In this document: positions 16,674 to 25,910 of the stretch, one piece after another | How the letters are laid out: every line of letters begins with the position of its first letter | Numbering within the stretch: the stretch's first letter is position 1 | DNA from: Microbacterium hydrocarbonoxydans | GTDB lineage: Bacteria; Actinomycetota; Actinomycetes; Actinomycetales; Microbacteriaceae | Length of the DNA: 64,000 bases | Assembly: GCF_011752045.1 (NCBI RefSeq) | Contig: NZ_JAAKXW010000001.1 | Location: 1,426,001-1,490,000, forward strand | Direction of reading: 5' to 3' | Notes under the pieces: generated by a model | Seen by the model: the letters and a program-made list of their open reading frames with translations, nothing else | The model's database searches: none | Told to the model about the DNA's origin: nothing | Translations under genes and position numbers: made by a program

Positions 16674-17618
16674 TCAGAGCTTCCTGAGCAGCACGCTCTC
16701 CACGGAGTGGTCCGCTCCCTTGTTGAGCACCAGGCGCGCGCGGTGCTTGGTCGGCATCACGTTCTCGACGAGGTTCGGCATGTTGATCTCGTTCCAGTAC
16801 CCGAGGGCTGTGGTGATCGCCTCCTCGTCGGTGAGATGCGCGAACACGTTGAAGTACGACGACGGGTTCGAGAACGCCCCCTGACGGAGCGCGAGGAAGC
16901 GATCGACGTACCAGTTCTCGATGTGCGCGGTCTCGGCGTCGACGAAGATCGAGAAGTCGAAGAGGTCGCTCACGGCGATGTCGTTCGGCGCGGGCGGCGG
17001 CTGCAGCACGTTCAGCCCCTCGACGATGACCACGTCGGGGCGCCGGACGACGACGTGGGCGTCGGGGACGATGTCGTAGCGCATGTGCGAGTAGAACGGT
17101 GCGCGCACCTCGGCGGCGCCGCTCTTCACCTCGGTGAGGAACTCGATCAGGGCACGCCGGTCGTAGGACTCCGGGAAGCCCTTCCGGTCCATCAGCCCGC
17201 GCCGCTCGAGTTCGGCGTTCGGGTAGAGGAAGCCGTCGGTGGTGACCAGCTCGACCCGCGGGGTGCCCGGCCACCGCGACATGAGCTCGCGCAGCAGACG
17301 GGCGATCGTCGACTTCCCCACCGCGACTGAGCCGGCGACGCACACGATGAACGGCGTCGTCGAGTCCTCCTCCTGCAGGAAGGCGGAGGTCGCCGCCCCG
17401 AGTCGCTTCGTCGACGTCGCGTAGAGGCTGAGCAGGCGGCTCAGCGGGAGGTACACCTCGCGCACCTCCGCGAGATCGAGACGGTCGCCGATGCCTCGGA
17501 GCTCGACCACCTCGGTCTCCGTGAGCGGCTGATCGAGTCCGGCCGCCAGACGCGCCCAGTCCTCGCGGCTGATCTCCCGGTACGGCGACAGTGGCAGCGT
17601 GGAGTCGGCGGTGGTCAC
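16674..17618 (-). CDS. coaA: Pantothenate kinase, type I
   Basis: CoaA phosphorylates pantothenate, the first and regulated step of CoA synthesis. The P-loop GSVAVGKST is near residue 97, followed by [26 protein letters not shown] and [17 protein letters not shown], all typical of the bacterial type I enzyme, and length is normal at 314 residues. GTG at 17618 is preferred because TACGAT (17626-17631, minus strand) lies seven bases before it and overlaps the alternative ATG at 17627. If the ATG is used, three residues are added. Confidence 0.94.
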   Translation of the reverse strand: MTTADSTLPLSPYREISREDWARLAAGLDQPLTETEVVELRGIGDRLDLAEVREVYLPLSRLLSLYATSTKRLGAATSAFLQEEDSTTPFIVCVAGSVAVGKSTIARLLRELMSRWPGTPRVELVTTDGFLYPNAELERRGLMDRKGFPESYDRRALIEFLTEVKSGAAEVRAPFYSHMRYDIVPDAHVVVRRPDVVIVEGLNVLQPPPAPNDIAVSDLFDFSIFVDAETAHIENWYVDRFLALRQGAFSNPSSYFNVFAHLTDEEAITTALGYWNEINMPNLVENVMPTKHRARLVLNKGADHSVESVLLRKL

Positions 17619-17667
17619 GGCATCCATCGTAACGGCCGTGCTCGGGCGCGTTTCCGCGCCGCCCCGG

Positions 17668-18750
17668 TCAGGGGGACGGCTCCGGCGTCGGCGGCGGGCT
17701 GGGCTCGGGATCCGGGGTCGGCTCCGGAGACGGCGGCGGGGGCGGGGGCTGCGACGGCTGCGGCACAGGAGGGGCGGAGGGGACGGGCGTCGGCAGCGGA
17801 CGCTCCGCATCCCGCGACCTCGCCTCCTCGGCGGCGCGGACCTGATCGGCCCGCAGCGCGGCGACGGCGGCGACATACTCCTGCACGGCGGTTTCACCGG
17901 CCTCCGGCGCGGCGACGGATGCCGCAGCCTCGGCCACCGCGGTCCGGTACTCCTGCTCCGCCAGCGGGTTCTCCGCGATCAGGGCCTCCGCGTACGCGGG
18001 GATCGTGGCGAGGAAGGAGTCACGCGCGGCGGCCAGAGCCGAGGTCAGCGCCAGCAGCTCCGATTCCGCCACGGCCGCCGCGGCGAGGATCTCCTCGATG
18101 GACGCCCGGCGGCCCTCGACGTCGTCGACCGCGGCGGTCACCTCCTCCGCGCCGAGTGCTCCCTCCGGCCGAGCGTAGGGCTCGGGGCCCTCCTCGAGGA
18201 CGACGCGCTCCGCGCCGGCCCGGTACGCCTCGAGGGCGGCGAGCGCGGTCGTGCGGGCATCCTCGTCGGCGAAGCCCGCGAGCGCGGCGAGCATCGTCCC
18301 CGCCCGCTCCGCCGCCAAGGCCCCGTCCTCTCGGATGTCCGCGATCCGGTCCACCGCTCCGTCGAGCATCCGCTCCGCGTCCGCGAGTCGGGCTTCAGCG
18401 GAGGTCAACGGGCCCAGGGCCGGCGCCTCCTCCGCCTGCGGCGCGACCTGTCCCGTGACGGCGACCGCGGCGACGCCGGCGAGCGCGACGACCACGGCCG
18501 CCGCGACGATGGCCGTGCTCAGCCGGCTGGGACGCCACCGCCCGGCCAGCCGCGACAGCGCGGTCCCGGCATCGAGCGGCGACACGGGCGATGCGGCGCC
18601 CGCAGACGGGCTCGCCGGTGCCGTCTCCTCATCGAGCTGCTGGAAGTACTCGTCGAGTCCCGTGCCGAATCCGCGTCCGGGGTCGGGATCCCGGGCCGGC
18701 ACGCCGGAGTCTCCGAAGACGTCGGAGAGCGACCTCCTCGAGTCGGCCAT
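17668..18750 (-). CDS. Membrane-anchored protein with helical ectodomain and Pro-rich tail
   Basis: I do not recognise a family. The 360 residues contain a polar cytoplasmic segment (about 1-75), one membrane span near 76-98 ([20 protein letters not shown]), an alanine/glutamate-rich helical ectodomain (100-315) likely to form coiled or bundled helices, and a tail of about 40 residues made almost only of Pro, Glu, Ser and Thr. Such tails often cross the cell wall. It ends 41 bases upstream of coaA's 5' region on the same strand and its ATG is at 18750. Confidence 0.7.
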   Translation of the reverse strand: MADSRRSLSDVFGDSGVPARDPDPGRGFGTGLDEYFQQLDEETAPASPSAGAASPVSPLDAGTALSRLAGRWRPSRLSTAIVAAAVVVALAGVAAVAVTGQVAPQAEEAPALGPLTSAEARLADAERMLDGAVDRIADIREDGALAAERAGTMLAALAGFADEDARTTALAALEAYRAGAERVVLEEGPEPYARPEGALGAEEVTAAVDDVEGRRASIEEILAAAAVAESELLALTSALAAARDSFLATIPAYAEALIAENPLAEQEYRTAVAEAAASVAAPEAGETAVQEYVAAVAALRADQVRAAEEARSRDAERPLPTPVPSAPPVPQPSQPPPPPPSPEPTPDPEPSPPPTPEPSP

Positions 18751-18993
18751 CGCGCCCTCGGCAGTCCGCGCCGGGGCACGCGAAGCCCGATCTTCCCCCG
18801 CTCACCGCCCCAGCAGACGAGCAGACCCCGCCGGAAGACGCCGGCGTCCCTCCGACACTACTGCGCCCTCAGGGCGACGGCCCGGCCATCGGCGCAGAGT
18901 ATCGGTACGGAGCATCCGCGGCCGGCCGGCGCACTCCTGCGCCGATCCGATTCGCGGTGCCCCGCGAAGCGTGGAACCTCTAGGCTGTACGTC

Positions 18994-19782
18994 ATGCACC
19001 GATCTCAGGATCGCGGCTCTCTGGGGGAGCCGGGCGGTGGAATCGGCGCTCCGGCCACGCCGCTGACCCGACGCGAGCGCCGGAGGTCGCTGGCTGCTCA
19101 GACTCAGACGCCGGAGGCCGCACCCGCGCCCGCGACGCGCTCGCCGCTGTCGCTGCTGTTCGACCCTGCCCCCGCCGAGGCGAGCGATGAGGTGGGCGCG
19201 CTCTCGCTGCTCACCGTCTGCACCGGCAACATCTGCCGTTCGCCGCTCGCCGAGGTGATGCTGCGCGTCGCGCTCGACGAGCGCAGCGTGATCGTCGCGA
19301 GCGCGGGGACGCACGCGCTGGTCGGCCACGAGATGACCGCGCAGGCCCGGTCTCTGGCCGTCGCGGGCGGAGCGCGCGAGTACGACGCGAGCAGCCATCG
19401 CGCGCGTCTGCTCACCGAGCGGATGCTGCTGGACACCGACCTCGTCCTCACGATGACGCGGGAGCACCGCGCCTTCGCCGTGCAGCTCGCTCCGAGCCGG
19501 CTGCACCGCGTCTTCCCGGTGCGCGAGTTCGCCCGCCTCGCCGCGAGCATGACCGACGACGAGGTGCGGCGGGCCGCCGACGCCGGTACGACGGTGCGCT
19601 CGCGCGTGCGCAGCGCCGTGACCGCGCTCTCGCACCGCCGCGGTCTCGCCGGGGTCGCCTCCGCGGACGACGACGTGATCGACCCGTACCGCCGCTCCAC
19701 CGAGGTGTACGAGCAGTCGGCGCGGGAGCTGTTCCCCGCTCTGGAGCAGGTCGAGCGCGTGGTGCGCGTGGCCAGCTCCTGA
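18994..19782 (+). CDS. Low-molecular-weight protein-tyrosine phosphatase (Wzb-like), copy 1
   Basis: This 262-residue protein holds the LMW-PTP loop CTGNICRSP with catalytic Cys76 and Arg82, and DVIDPYRRS near residue 228 supplies the general-acid Asp. It is about 100 residues longer than classical Wzb: an N-terminal polar extension carries LTRRERRRSL, and a variable insert follows FARLA. The same extension motif occurs in the second copy at 57391. It probably dephosphorylates the Wzc-type kinase encoded at 21855-23315. The ATG lies seven bases after TAGGCT (18981-18986), so it is probably leaderless. Confidence 0.88.
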   Translation: MHRSQDRGSLGEPGGGIGAPATPLTRRERRRSLAAQTQTPEAAPAPATRSPLSLLFDPAPAEASDEVGALSLLTVCTGNICRSPLAEVMLRVALDERSVIVASAGTHALVGHEMTAQARSLAVAGGAREYDASSHRARLLTERMLLDTDLVLTMTREHRAFAVQLAPSRLHRVFPVREFARLAASMTDDEVRRAADAGTTVRSRVRSAVTALSHRRGLAGVASADDDVIDPYRRSTEVYEQSARELFPALEQVERVVRVASS

Positions 19783-19920
19783 CCCGGAATCGGCACGGCG
19801 GCGCGGCCGCCGCGCGCAGATGCGCATGTCGGCGTGCGCAGGTGGCTGTACTCTGGCGATACAACGGCCCGTTCCGCCGTCCCGACAGGAGCGGGTCTCC
19901 CGATCGACCCTTCCAGACCG

Positions 19921-20775
19921 ATGGCATCCCCGAACGCCGCACAGCTCATTCAGACGCACCTCGACCAGGACGCTCATCGCAGTGGCCTGGTCTCCAGTCG
20001 CGCCTTCCGCTCGGTGTGCGTATCGCGGATGCAGCCGCTCCCCGGGCGCTGGAAGTGGAAGCCGCCCGCGGTGCTCTCCGCCTATGCGGCGCTGGTCATC
20101 GCCGCGGAGGGGCAGACGGTCGGCACCCCGGACGGCCCGCAGGCCAGAGGGCTCTTCCTGCCGTCGGTGAGTGAGACCGCCGTCGGGTGGAGCGACCCCG
20201 CAGACCTCATCACGGTGTGGCTGCCGCCGGATGCGCTCTCCGAGCTGGCCAGCTCGGCGGCGCCGGAGCCGTCGCCGATCGCGAACTCACCCCTGCTGAC
20301 GGCGGTGCACTCCTTCGCCTCTTCCCTCGTCACCGCGACGCAGGACTCCTCCGGCGTCGCCCGCTATGCGATCGAGCGGCTCCTCGTCGAGATGGCCTTC
20401 GGCGCCCTGCTGGAGCAGCACGCCTCCGAGCACCTCGAGGTCGCGGCGGCGCCGCTGATCGAACGAGCCAGGACCGTGATGATGGCCCGGCGCGACGACG
20501 CCTCGTTCACGCCTGCCCAGCTCAGCCAGGACCTGCACGTCTCGATGCGCCAGCTGCAGCGCGCCTTCGCCCGCGAGCGGACGACGCCGCTGCACGCGCT
20601 GCGGCGGATGCGCGTCGAGCTCGCAGAGTCGCTGCTGCGCAACCCGCAGTACGACACCCTCGGCATCGATGAGATCGCCCGGCACTCCGGATTCACCAGC
20701 GCGCTGCAGATGCGCAGGGCGCTCAGCGCGGAGAAGCTGCCGTCCCCGGGCGCGCTCAGAGCCCGCGGTTCCTGA
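19921..20775 (+). CDS. AraC-family transcriptional regulator
   Basis: This 284-residue regulator has an N-terminal effector-like domain (residues 1-165) and a C-terminal AraC DNA-binding domain: LSQDLHVSMRQLQRAFARER is the first helix-turn-helix and IDEIARHSGFTSALQMRRA the second. ATG at 19921 is preferred because TACTCT near 19848 looks like a -10 box and places an upstream in-frame start too close to it. The N-terminal domain resembles that of the HTH-less protein at 49099-49590, notably around HSFASSL and ERLLVEMA. It may control the EPS locus. Confidence 0.85.
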   Translation: MASPNAAQLIQTHLDQDAHRSGLVSSRAFRSVCVSRMQPLPGRWKWKPPAVLSAYAALVIAAEGQTVGTPDGPQARGLFLPSVSETAVGWSDPADLITVWLPPDALSELASSAAPEPSPIANSPLLTAVHSFASSLVTATQDSSGVARYAIERLLVEMAFGALLEQHASEHLEVAAAPLIERARTVMMARRDDASFTPAQLSQDLHVSMRQLQRAFARERTTPLHALRRMRVELAESLLRNPQYDTLGIDEIARHSGFTSALQMRRALSAEKLPSPGALRARGS

Positions 20776-20803
20776 GGCGCCCTCCAGCAGCTGAGGGCCG
20801 CGC

Positions 20804-21844
20804 TCAGCCGCGCCGGAGCAGTCCCGCGCCGGCGAGTTCCGCCAGCGCCGCCCGCACGAGGTCCTCCGCGTCGCCCGCAGGCGGATCCCCGTGTTGCTCC
20901 CGCACAGCGCGGACGATCGATGAGACGTCGTCAGTGGACTGCGCGGCGCGGATCACGGTCGGGGCGATGCCGGCCAGCACGCGCAGGGTCCGGTCGGAGA
21001 GCACCGCGATCGCGTCCCCGTAGTCGACGGCGTCGGCCACGGCCGGGCCGCCTTCGGCATCCGCCACCGCGAACCGCGCCCGCTTCCAGCGCTCCGGAGC
21101 CGGCACATCCGCGAAGAGGGACTCCAGCATCGCCGGCACATCGGCCGCCTCGGAGTAGCGCAGGCGGCGCACGCCGCCGACACGGTCGCAGAGCTCCGCG
21201 AGCGTGGCGACGGTGCCGTCGAGCTCGGCGAGGTAGCTCGTCTGTTCGACGAGCTCGGGGGCTGCGTCGAGGAAGTGCAGGTGCTCGATCTGCGGCGCCC
21301 CCGCGGACGGGTCGCGGTCGAGGAGGACGATCGCCGCCAGACGCAGATCCGCGTCGGGCAGCGGGCGCAGCCCAGCCTCGGCGGGCGCGACCTGGTCCTT
21401 CGGCATCCCGTGCCGGATGACAGAGAGCGGCTTGCGGTACGGGTGGACGCGCAGGTCGCGGTCGAAGGCGATCGTCTCATCGGACACGTAGCCGTGCACC
21501 TTGGCGAGCACTCTGCTGAGGGTCGTCTTCCCGCGGCCGGACGGGCCGGTGAAGGCGATGACCCGACCGTCGTCGAGCGCGACCCCCGCCGCGTGCAGCA
21601 TCATGAGGCGCCCTCGCGCATGAGCGAGCGCGTCGAGCGTGACGGTCGTCGAGAGCTGCTCCATGAAGCGCTCCGCGTCGGGCACCTGCCCGAAGTCGCG
21701 TCTCAGGTCGACGGCGGCACCCTCGGGCGCGGCGGCACCGGACCAGGCGCGCCGGACGCGCTCGACGACGTCGGCTGGCACCTGGTCGCCGAACTCCAGC
21801 TCCATCACCGCGCCGAGAGCCGAGACGGCGATCCTCGTCGTCAC
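20804..21844 (-). CDS. HPr-kinase-like ATP-binding protein with C-terminal PqqD-like domain
   Basis: This 346-residue cytoplasmic protein has a P-loop GPSGRGKTT at residues 100-108 followed by GYVSDETIAFD, the order found in HprK-type serine kinases (P-loop, then an acidic pair). Residues about 255-346 (VLSDRTLRVLAG ... LAELAGAGLLRRG) resemble PqqD/RRE peptide-binding domains. HprK relatives phosphorylate peptides in some lasso-peptide clusters; no canonical HPr partner is visible. The GTG start at 21844 lies ten bases after the stop of the Wzc-type kinase, so the two form an operon. A diverged paralogue without the P-loop is encoded at 61035-62210. Confidence 0.72.
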   Translation of the reverse strand: MTTRIAVSALGAVMELEFGDQVPADVVERVRRAWSGAAAPEGAAVDLRRDFGQVPDAERFMEQLSTTVTLDALAHARGRLMMLHAAGVALDDGRVIAFTGPSGRGKTTLSRVLAKVHGYVSDETIAFDRDLRVHPYRKPLSVIRHGMPKDQVAPAEAGLRPLPDADLRLAAIVLLDRDPSAGAPQIEHLHFLDAAPELVEQTSYLAELDGTVATLAELCDRVGGVRRLRYSEAADVPAMLESLFADVPAPERWKRARFAVADAEGGPAVADAVDYGDAIAVLSDRTLRVLAGIAPTVIRAAQSTDDVSSIVRAVREQHGDPPAGDAEDLVRAALAELAGAGLLRRG

Positions 21845-21854
21845 GCGGCGGGCC

Positions 21855-23315
21855 TCACTCGACCGCCGCACGCCGGCGGCGCGGTCCCGGGGCGAGGTCC
21901 TCTTCGCTCTCCTCGGAATCGGCGCGATAGTAGTCGCCGTGGTACTGGTAGCCGTAGTATGCGGCGCCGCTGCCGCGACGGGGCACGCGGTTGAGCACGA
22001 CGCCCAGCGCCCTGGCGTTCGCCCGCGCGAGGTTGCCGAGCGCCTTGCCGAGCACCTCGAACGTGGTCTTACCGACCGTCGCGACGATGATCGCACCGTC
22101 GGCATGCTGCGCGAGGACCGCGGCATCGGTCACCGGGATCAGCGGCGGAGCGTCGATGATCACGATCGCCTCCCGTGAGACGGCCTGGAGCATGTCCCGC
22201 ATCTTCACCGAGCCGAGCACCTCGCTCGGGTTCGGCGGCAGCTTGCCTGCGGCGACGACGATGAGGTTGTCGCGGCCGGGGATGCGCTGCGCGACCTGAG
22301 TGATGTCGGCTCGTCCCGAGAGCACCTCGGAGAGCCCGACGGCCTCGACGAGCCCGAAGATCTTGCCGATCATGGGCCGGCGCAGGTCGCCGTCGATGAG
22401 CAGCACGCGCTCCCCGCTGGACGCGAGGGTGATCGCGAGGTTCGACGCGGTGGTGGACTTTCCGTCGCCGGGCAGCGGGCTGGTCACGACGATCACCCGC
22501 GGCGGGTTGTCGACGTCCATGAACTGGATGTTGGTGCGCAGCTCGCGCATGGCCTCCGCGATCGCGAAGAGGTGGGCATGGGCGCTGTTCGCCGAATTGC
22601 CGCCGTCCTGCGGGATCAGGCGATTCTCCGGAGTGAAGGACTTCTCCTCGGGGAGCGTGCCGACGACGGCGATGCCCAGCTCCTTCTCCACCGCGTCCAC
22701 CGAGCGGATCCGGCGGTCGAGGGTGTAGCGGAGCATCGCGTAGCCGAACGCCACCGCCATGCCGATGAGGGCGCCGACGGCGAGCGCGAGCCGGGTGTTC
22801 GGCGAGGAGGGGGATTCCGGGAGGCGCGCGGAGTCGATCGCTGCCAGGTGCACGAGTCCGGCCTCCTCCTCGTCGGCGGTCTCCAGGAGGTTGACCTCGG
22901 CCGCCATGCCGCGCACCCACGCCTCGGCGATGTCCCTGGCGCCCTCGGGAGACGACGCGGTCGCCGTCACCTTGAGCGAGAAGGTGTCGAGCGGGTTGGT
23001 GACGGTGACCTGCGACACGAGCCGATCCGGGGTGGTGTCGAGTTCCAGCTCCTCGATGACGCGCTCCGCCACCGAGCGCGAGGTGCCGAGATCCACGTAG
23101 GTCTTGACGCTCGAAGAGGCCAGCTGATTGCCGAGCATCTTCGAGCCGACATCGTCACCCGATGCTGTCGCCTGCACGATGGCGGTCGCGTCCGCGGTGT
23201 ACACGCGCGGCTGCAGGAGCGTCCACCCGAAGGCGATCGCGACGGCGGCGACCACGAGAAGAAGCATGCCCAGCCAGTGCGCGCGGAAGACGCGCAGATA
23301 GTGGCGCAGGTCCAT
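21855..23315 (-). CDS. Wzc-type polysaccharide co-polymerase/tyrosine autokinase, copy 1
   Basis: This 486-residue protein has a Wzz domain with flanking spans (HWLGMLLLVVAAVAIAFGW near 14-32, and near 190-210) and a BY-kinase domain: Walker A PLPGDGKSTTA near 287, Walker A' VLLIDGDLRRP near 312 and Walker B VIIDAPP near 398. The C-terminal AAYYGYQYHGDYYRAD is a tyrosine cluster of the kind that is autophosphorylated. Such proteins control EPS chain length and export. The ATG at 23315 follows an AGAGGG site. It is divergent from the signal peptidase gene. Confidence 0.92.
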   Translation of the reverse strand: MDLRHYLRVFRAHWLGMLLLVVAAVAIAFGWTLLQPRVYTADATAIVQATASGDDVGSKMLGNQLASSSVKTYVDLGTSRSVAERVIEELELDTTPDRLVSQVTVTNPLDTFSLKVTATASSPEGARDIAEAWVRGMAAEVNLLETADEEEAGLVHLAAIDSARLPESPSSPNTRLALAVGALIGMAVAFGYAMLRYTLDRRIRSVDAVEKELGIAVVGTLPEEKSFTPENRLIPQDGGNSANSAHAHLFAIAEAMRELRTNIQFMDVDNPPRVIVVTSPLPGDGKSTTASNLAITLASSGERVLLIDGDLRRPMIGKIFGLVEAVGLSEVLSGRADITQVAQRIPGRDNLIVVAAGKLPPNPSEVLGSVKMRDMLQAVSREAIVIIDAPPLIPVTDAAVLAQHADGAIIVATVGKTTFEVLGKALGNLARANARALGVVLNRVPRRGSGAAYYGYQYHGDYYRADSEESEEDLAPGPRRRRAAVE

Positions 23316-23443
23316 TGAGCAGTCCCTCTGTTCCGGTCGTTCCAAAGCCTGAAGATCCCCGCTCAAACCTACTACAGGGCGCCAACCGCGCCGCGCCGGA
23401 AAGGTAGGGTGGCAGTCAGCGTCCAGCACCCCGAGGAGACCCC

Positions 23444-24142
23444 GTGAGCACAGAGGAACCGGTATCGCTGCGACGCCGGATCACCGGGAGCTTCTGGTTC
23501 CACCTGGTGCTGGCCTTCGTCGTCGCGGGGCTCATCCTCTCGTTCGTCGCCAAGCCCTATCTCGTGCCCTCCGGCTCGATGGAGAGCACGCTGCAGCCGG
23601 GAGACCGGGTGCTCGTCAACCGCCTCGCATACATCGGCGCCGACCCCGCCCCCGGCGACGTGATCGTCTTCGACGCCGACGATTCCTGGGGTGTCTCGAC
23701 CTCGGCATCCGGCAACCCGCTGAAGGACGTCCTCCGCTGGCTCGGGGAGACGACGGGCTTCGGCCCCTCCGGACCGCACACGCTCATCAAGCGCATCGTC
23801 GCCGGGCCCGGCCAGACCGTGCGCTGCTGCACGGTCGGCGGGTCCCTCATCGTCGACGGAGAGCCGCTCGACGAGCCGTACGTCTTCCAGGACCTCCCCT
23901 TCGGCGAGGGCGTGGACTGCGATTCCGAACCGGCCTCCCGCCGCTGCTTCGACGAGGTGACGGTCCCCGCCGGCTCCTATCTGGTGCTCGGCGATCACCG
24001 CTCCGTGTCCGCCGATTCGGCGATCGCCTGCCGCGCACCGGAGTCCCCCTCCCCCGGCTGCTGGCGCTGGGCGAAGCGCGAGCAGATCGTCGGCCGCGCG
24101 GTCGCGATCCTGTGGCCCGCCACCCGGTGGAGCGGCTTGTAG
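23444..24142 (+). CDS. lepB: Signal peptidase I
   Basis: This 232-residue membrane protease has one N-terminal span (residues 18-37), the catalytic serine in PSGSMESTL (Ser45) and the general-base lysine in LIKRIVAGPG (Lys116). LGDHRSVSADS near residue 185 is the third conserved box. It removes signal peptides outside the membrane. Six cysteines lie in the extracytoplasmic part, unusual for actinobacterial SPase I and suggestive of disulfides. GTG at 23444 follows GAGGAG. It sits inside the EPS locus and may be dedicated to it. Confidence 0.92.
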   Translation: MSTEEPVSLRRRITGSFWFHLVLAFVVAGLILSFVAKPYLVPSGSMESTLQPGDRVLVNRLAYIGADPAPGDVIVFDADDSWGVSTSASGNPLKDVLRWLGETTGFGPSGPHTLIKRIVAGPGQTVRCCTVGGSLIVDGEPLDEPYVFQDLPFGEGVDCDSEPASRRCFDEVTVPAGSYLVLGDHRSVSADSAIACRAPESPSPGCWRWAKREQIVGRAVAILWPATRWSGL

Positions 24143-24196
24143 AACCAGCCTGACCAAAGGTGCATATTCGCTCTACCAGAAAGTGCACCTCGGGGT

Positions 24197-24332
24197 TAGA
24201 CTGCGGACTGGGCCTTCGCTTCGGCGGAGGAAACACCGATTCCTGGGGCATCGGTGAAATCGCTCCCTACTGGGAAGGGAGCGTCGGCCTGCTCTGCAGG
24301 GCGCTACTGGGGCACTTCTCTGGGGAGAGATT
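24197..24332 (+). promoter_or_regulatory. Promoter and structured 5' leader of the priming glycosyltransferase
   Basis: TAGACT (24197-24202) looks like a -10 box, and an inverted repeat AGGTGCA / TGCACCT (24158-24164, 24184-24190) lies just upstream as a possible operator. The leader then holds four consecutive stem-loops: 24213-24219/24224-24230 with a TTCG tetraloop; 24234-24240/24250-24256; 24261-24268/24276-24283; and 24288-24292/24296-24300. No coding ORF explains it. It does not match a riboswitch class I know. Confidence 0.45.
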
Positions 24333-25868
24333 GTGGCAATATCTGGGGACCTTGCCCTGCCGTCGAGGCAGGGCAGGAGGCACGTCCGTACCGTGGAGGC
24401 GGTACGCACGGCGGAGACGCTCGCGGTCGCATCCGCGGCGCAGCCGGCACGATGGCAGCGCGGATACGCGCGGCGCCTGCTGCTGAGCGACACCGTCATC
24501 ATCGTCTGCGCCGTCTTCGGAGCGCAGCTGCTGCGCTTCGGGCAGTCCAGCGCCGACCTGTTCATCCCGGGCGTGACCGGAGCCGGCTTCGACATCGCCT
24601 ACACCTCGGTGTCGGTGCTCTTCGTCGCGGCCTGGCTGCTCGGCCTCCGCCTCTACGGCGCCTGGGATGCGAAGGTCATCGGCGCCGGCTCACAGGAGTA
24701 CCGTCGCGTGGCGGATGCGAGCATCCGCGTGTTCGGCCTCCTCGCCATCCTCGCGTTCCTGCTGGGCGCCGAGGTCGCCCGCGGCTACCTGCTCGTCGCG
24801 CTGCCCGCGGGGCTCGCCGCCCTCATCGGGAGCCGCTGGGCGTGGCGGCGGTGGCTCAGGACGCGTCGCGCCGAGGGGCAGTGCCTGTCGCGCGTGGTGC
24901 TCGTGGGCGAGCACGCGAAGTCCCGTCACATCGCACAGGAGATGCGCCGGGACAGCGCATCGGGCATGGCCATCATCGGGGCGTTCACCGAGCGCGGGGC
25001 GGGTACGGCTCTGCTTCCCGGCCTCCCGGTGATGGGCGATCTCGACGACGCCCTCAGCCGCCTGGACTCGGTGGACGCGGATGCCGTGGTCTACAGCGGC
25101 TCCGACATGATCACCCCCGCTCAGCTGCGCCAGTTCGGGTGGGATCTGCAGTCGCGCAACGTCGACCTCATCGTCGCTGCTGCGCTCACCGACATCGCCG
25201 GTCCGCGCATCCATGCGCAGCCGGTCGCGGGACTCTCGCTGATCCACGTGGACTACCCGTCGTTCAGCGGTTACCGCTACGCGACCAAGCGCGCCTTCGA
25301 CATCGTTGTGTCCCTCCTCGCGCTGATCGTCCTCAGCCCGGTCTTCCTCGCGCTGAGCACCATGGTCCGCCGCGACGGCGGGCCCGCGCTATTCCGTCAG
25401 CGCCGGGTCGGGCACGAGGGCCGTCAGTTCACGATGCTGAAGTTCCGGACCATGGTCGTCGACGCGGAGGCGCGGCTGCTCGAGCTCCTCCCCGCATCCG
25501 AGGGCAACGGCGTGCTGTTCAAGCTGAGGGAGGACCCGCGCGTCACCCGCATCGGCCGTGTGCTGCGCCGGTTCAGCCTCGACGAGCTCCCGCAGCTGAT
25601 CAACGTGCTCCGGGGGGACATGTCCCTCGTCGGACCGCGCCCTCCGCTGATGAGCGAGGTCGACACCTATGAGAAGTGGGTGCAGCGCCGCCTGCTCGTC
25701 AAGCCGGGCCTCACCGGCCTCTGGCAGGTCAGCGGTCGCTCCGATCTCTCCTGGGACGACAGCGTCCGGCTCGACCTCTACTACGTGGAGAACTGGTCCC
25801 TGACCAGCGACCTCGTGATCATGTGGCGGACGGTGCGCGCGGTGCTGGAGCGCCGCGGGGCCTACTGA
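24333..25868 (+). CDS. Exopolysaccharide polyprenyl phosphoglycosyl transferase (WbaP/WcaJ type)
   Basis: This 511-residue protein has four or five N-terminal membrane segments, a nucleotide-binding-like middle domain (VVLVGEHAKSRH near 187) and a C-terminal phosphoglycosyl transferase domain (about 315-511): KRAFDIVVSLLALIVLSPVF, FRQRRVGHEG, MLKFRTM, RFSLDELPQLINVLRGDMS and SLVGPRPP. It transfers a sugar-1-phosphate from a UDP-sugar to undecaprenyl phosphate, starting the EPS repeat unit. The GTG start at 24333 follows a GGGGAGA site. It is the probable first committed step of the locus. Confidence 0.93.
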   Translation: MAISGDLALPSRQGRRHVRTVEAVRTAETLAVASAAQPARWQRGYARRLLLSDTVIIVCAVFGAQLLRFGQSSADLFIPGVTGAGFDIAYTSVSVLFVAAWLLGLRLYGAWDAKVIGAGSQEYRRVADASIRVFGLLAILAFLLGAEVARGYLLVALPAGLAALIGSRWAWRRWLRTRRAEGQCLSRVVLVGEHAKSRHIAQEMRRDSASGMAIIGAFTERGAGTALLPGLPVMGDLDDALSRLDSVDADAVVYSGSDMITPAQLRQFGWDLQSRNVDLIVAAALTDIAGPRIHAQPVAGLSLIHVDYPSFSGYRYATKRAFDIVVSLLALIVLSPVFLALSTMVRRDGGPALFRQRRVGHEGRQFTMLKFRTMVVDAEARLLELLPASEGNGVLFKLREDPRVTRIGRVLRRFSLDELPQLINVLRGDMSLVGPRPPLMSEVDTYEKWVQRRLLVKPGLTGLWQVSGRSDLSWDDSVRLDLYYVENWSLTSDLVIMWRTVRAVLERRGAY

Positions 25869-25897
25869 GCTCACACCGTTCACTCGGCGCGCACTCC

Positions 25898-25903
25898 TAC
25901 GAT
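25898..25903 (+). promoter_or_regulatory. -10 box of the DUF4012 gene
   Basis: TACGAT ends seven bases before ATG 25911. The same string TACGATGGATGCC precedes the coaA start, so both genes use the same leaderless arrangement. Confidence 0.55.
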
Positions 25904-25910
25904 GGATGCC

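Noticed and set aside
14405..16687. 760-codon plus-strand frame opposite glmS
   Set aside because: It mirrors glmS codon by codon, contains no recognisable motif, and the minus-strand frame is unmistakably GlmS.
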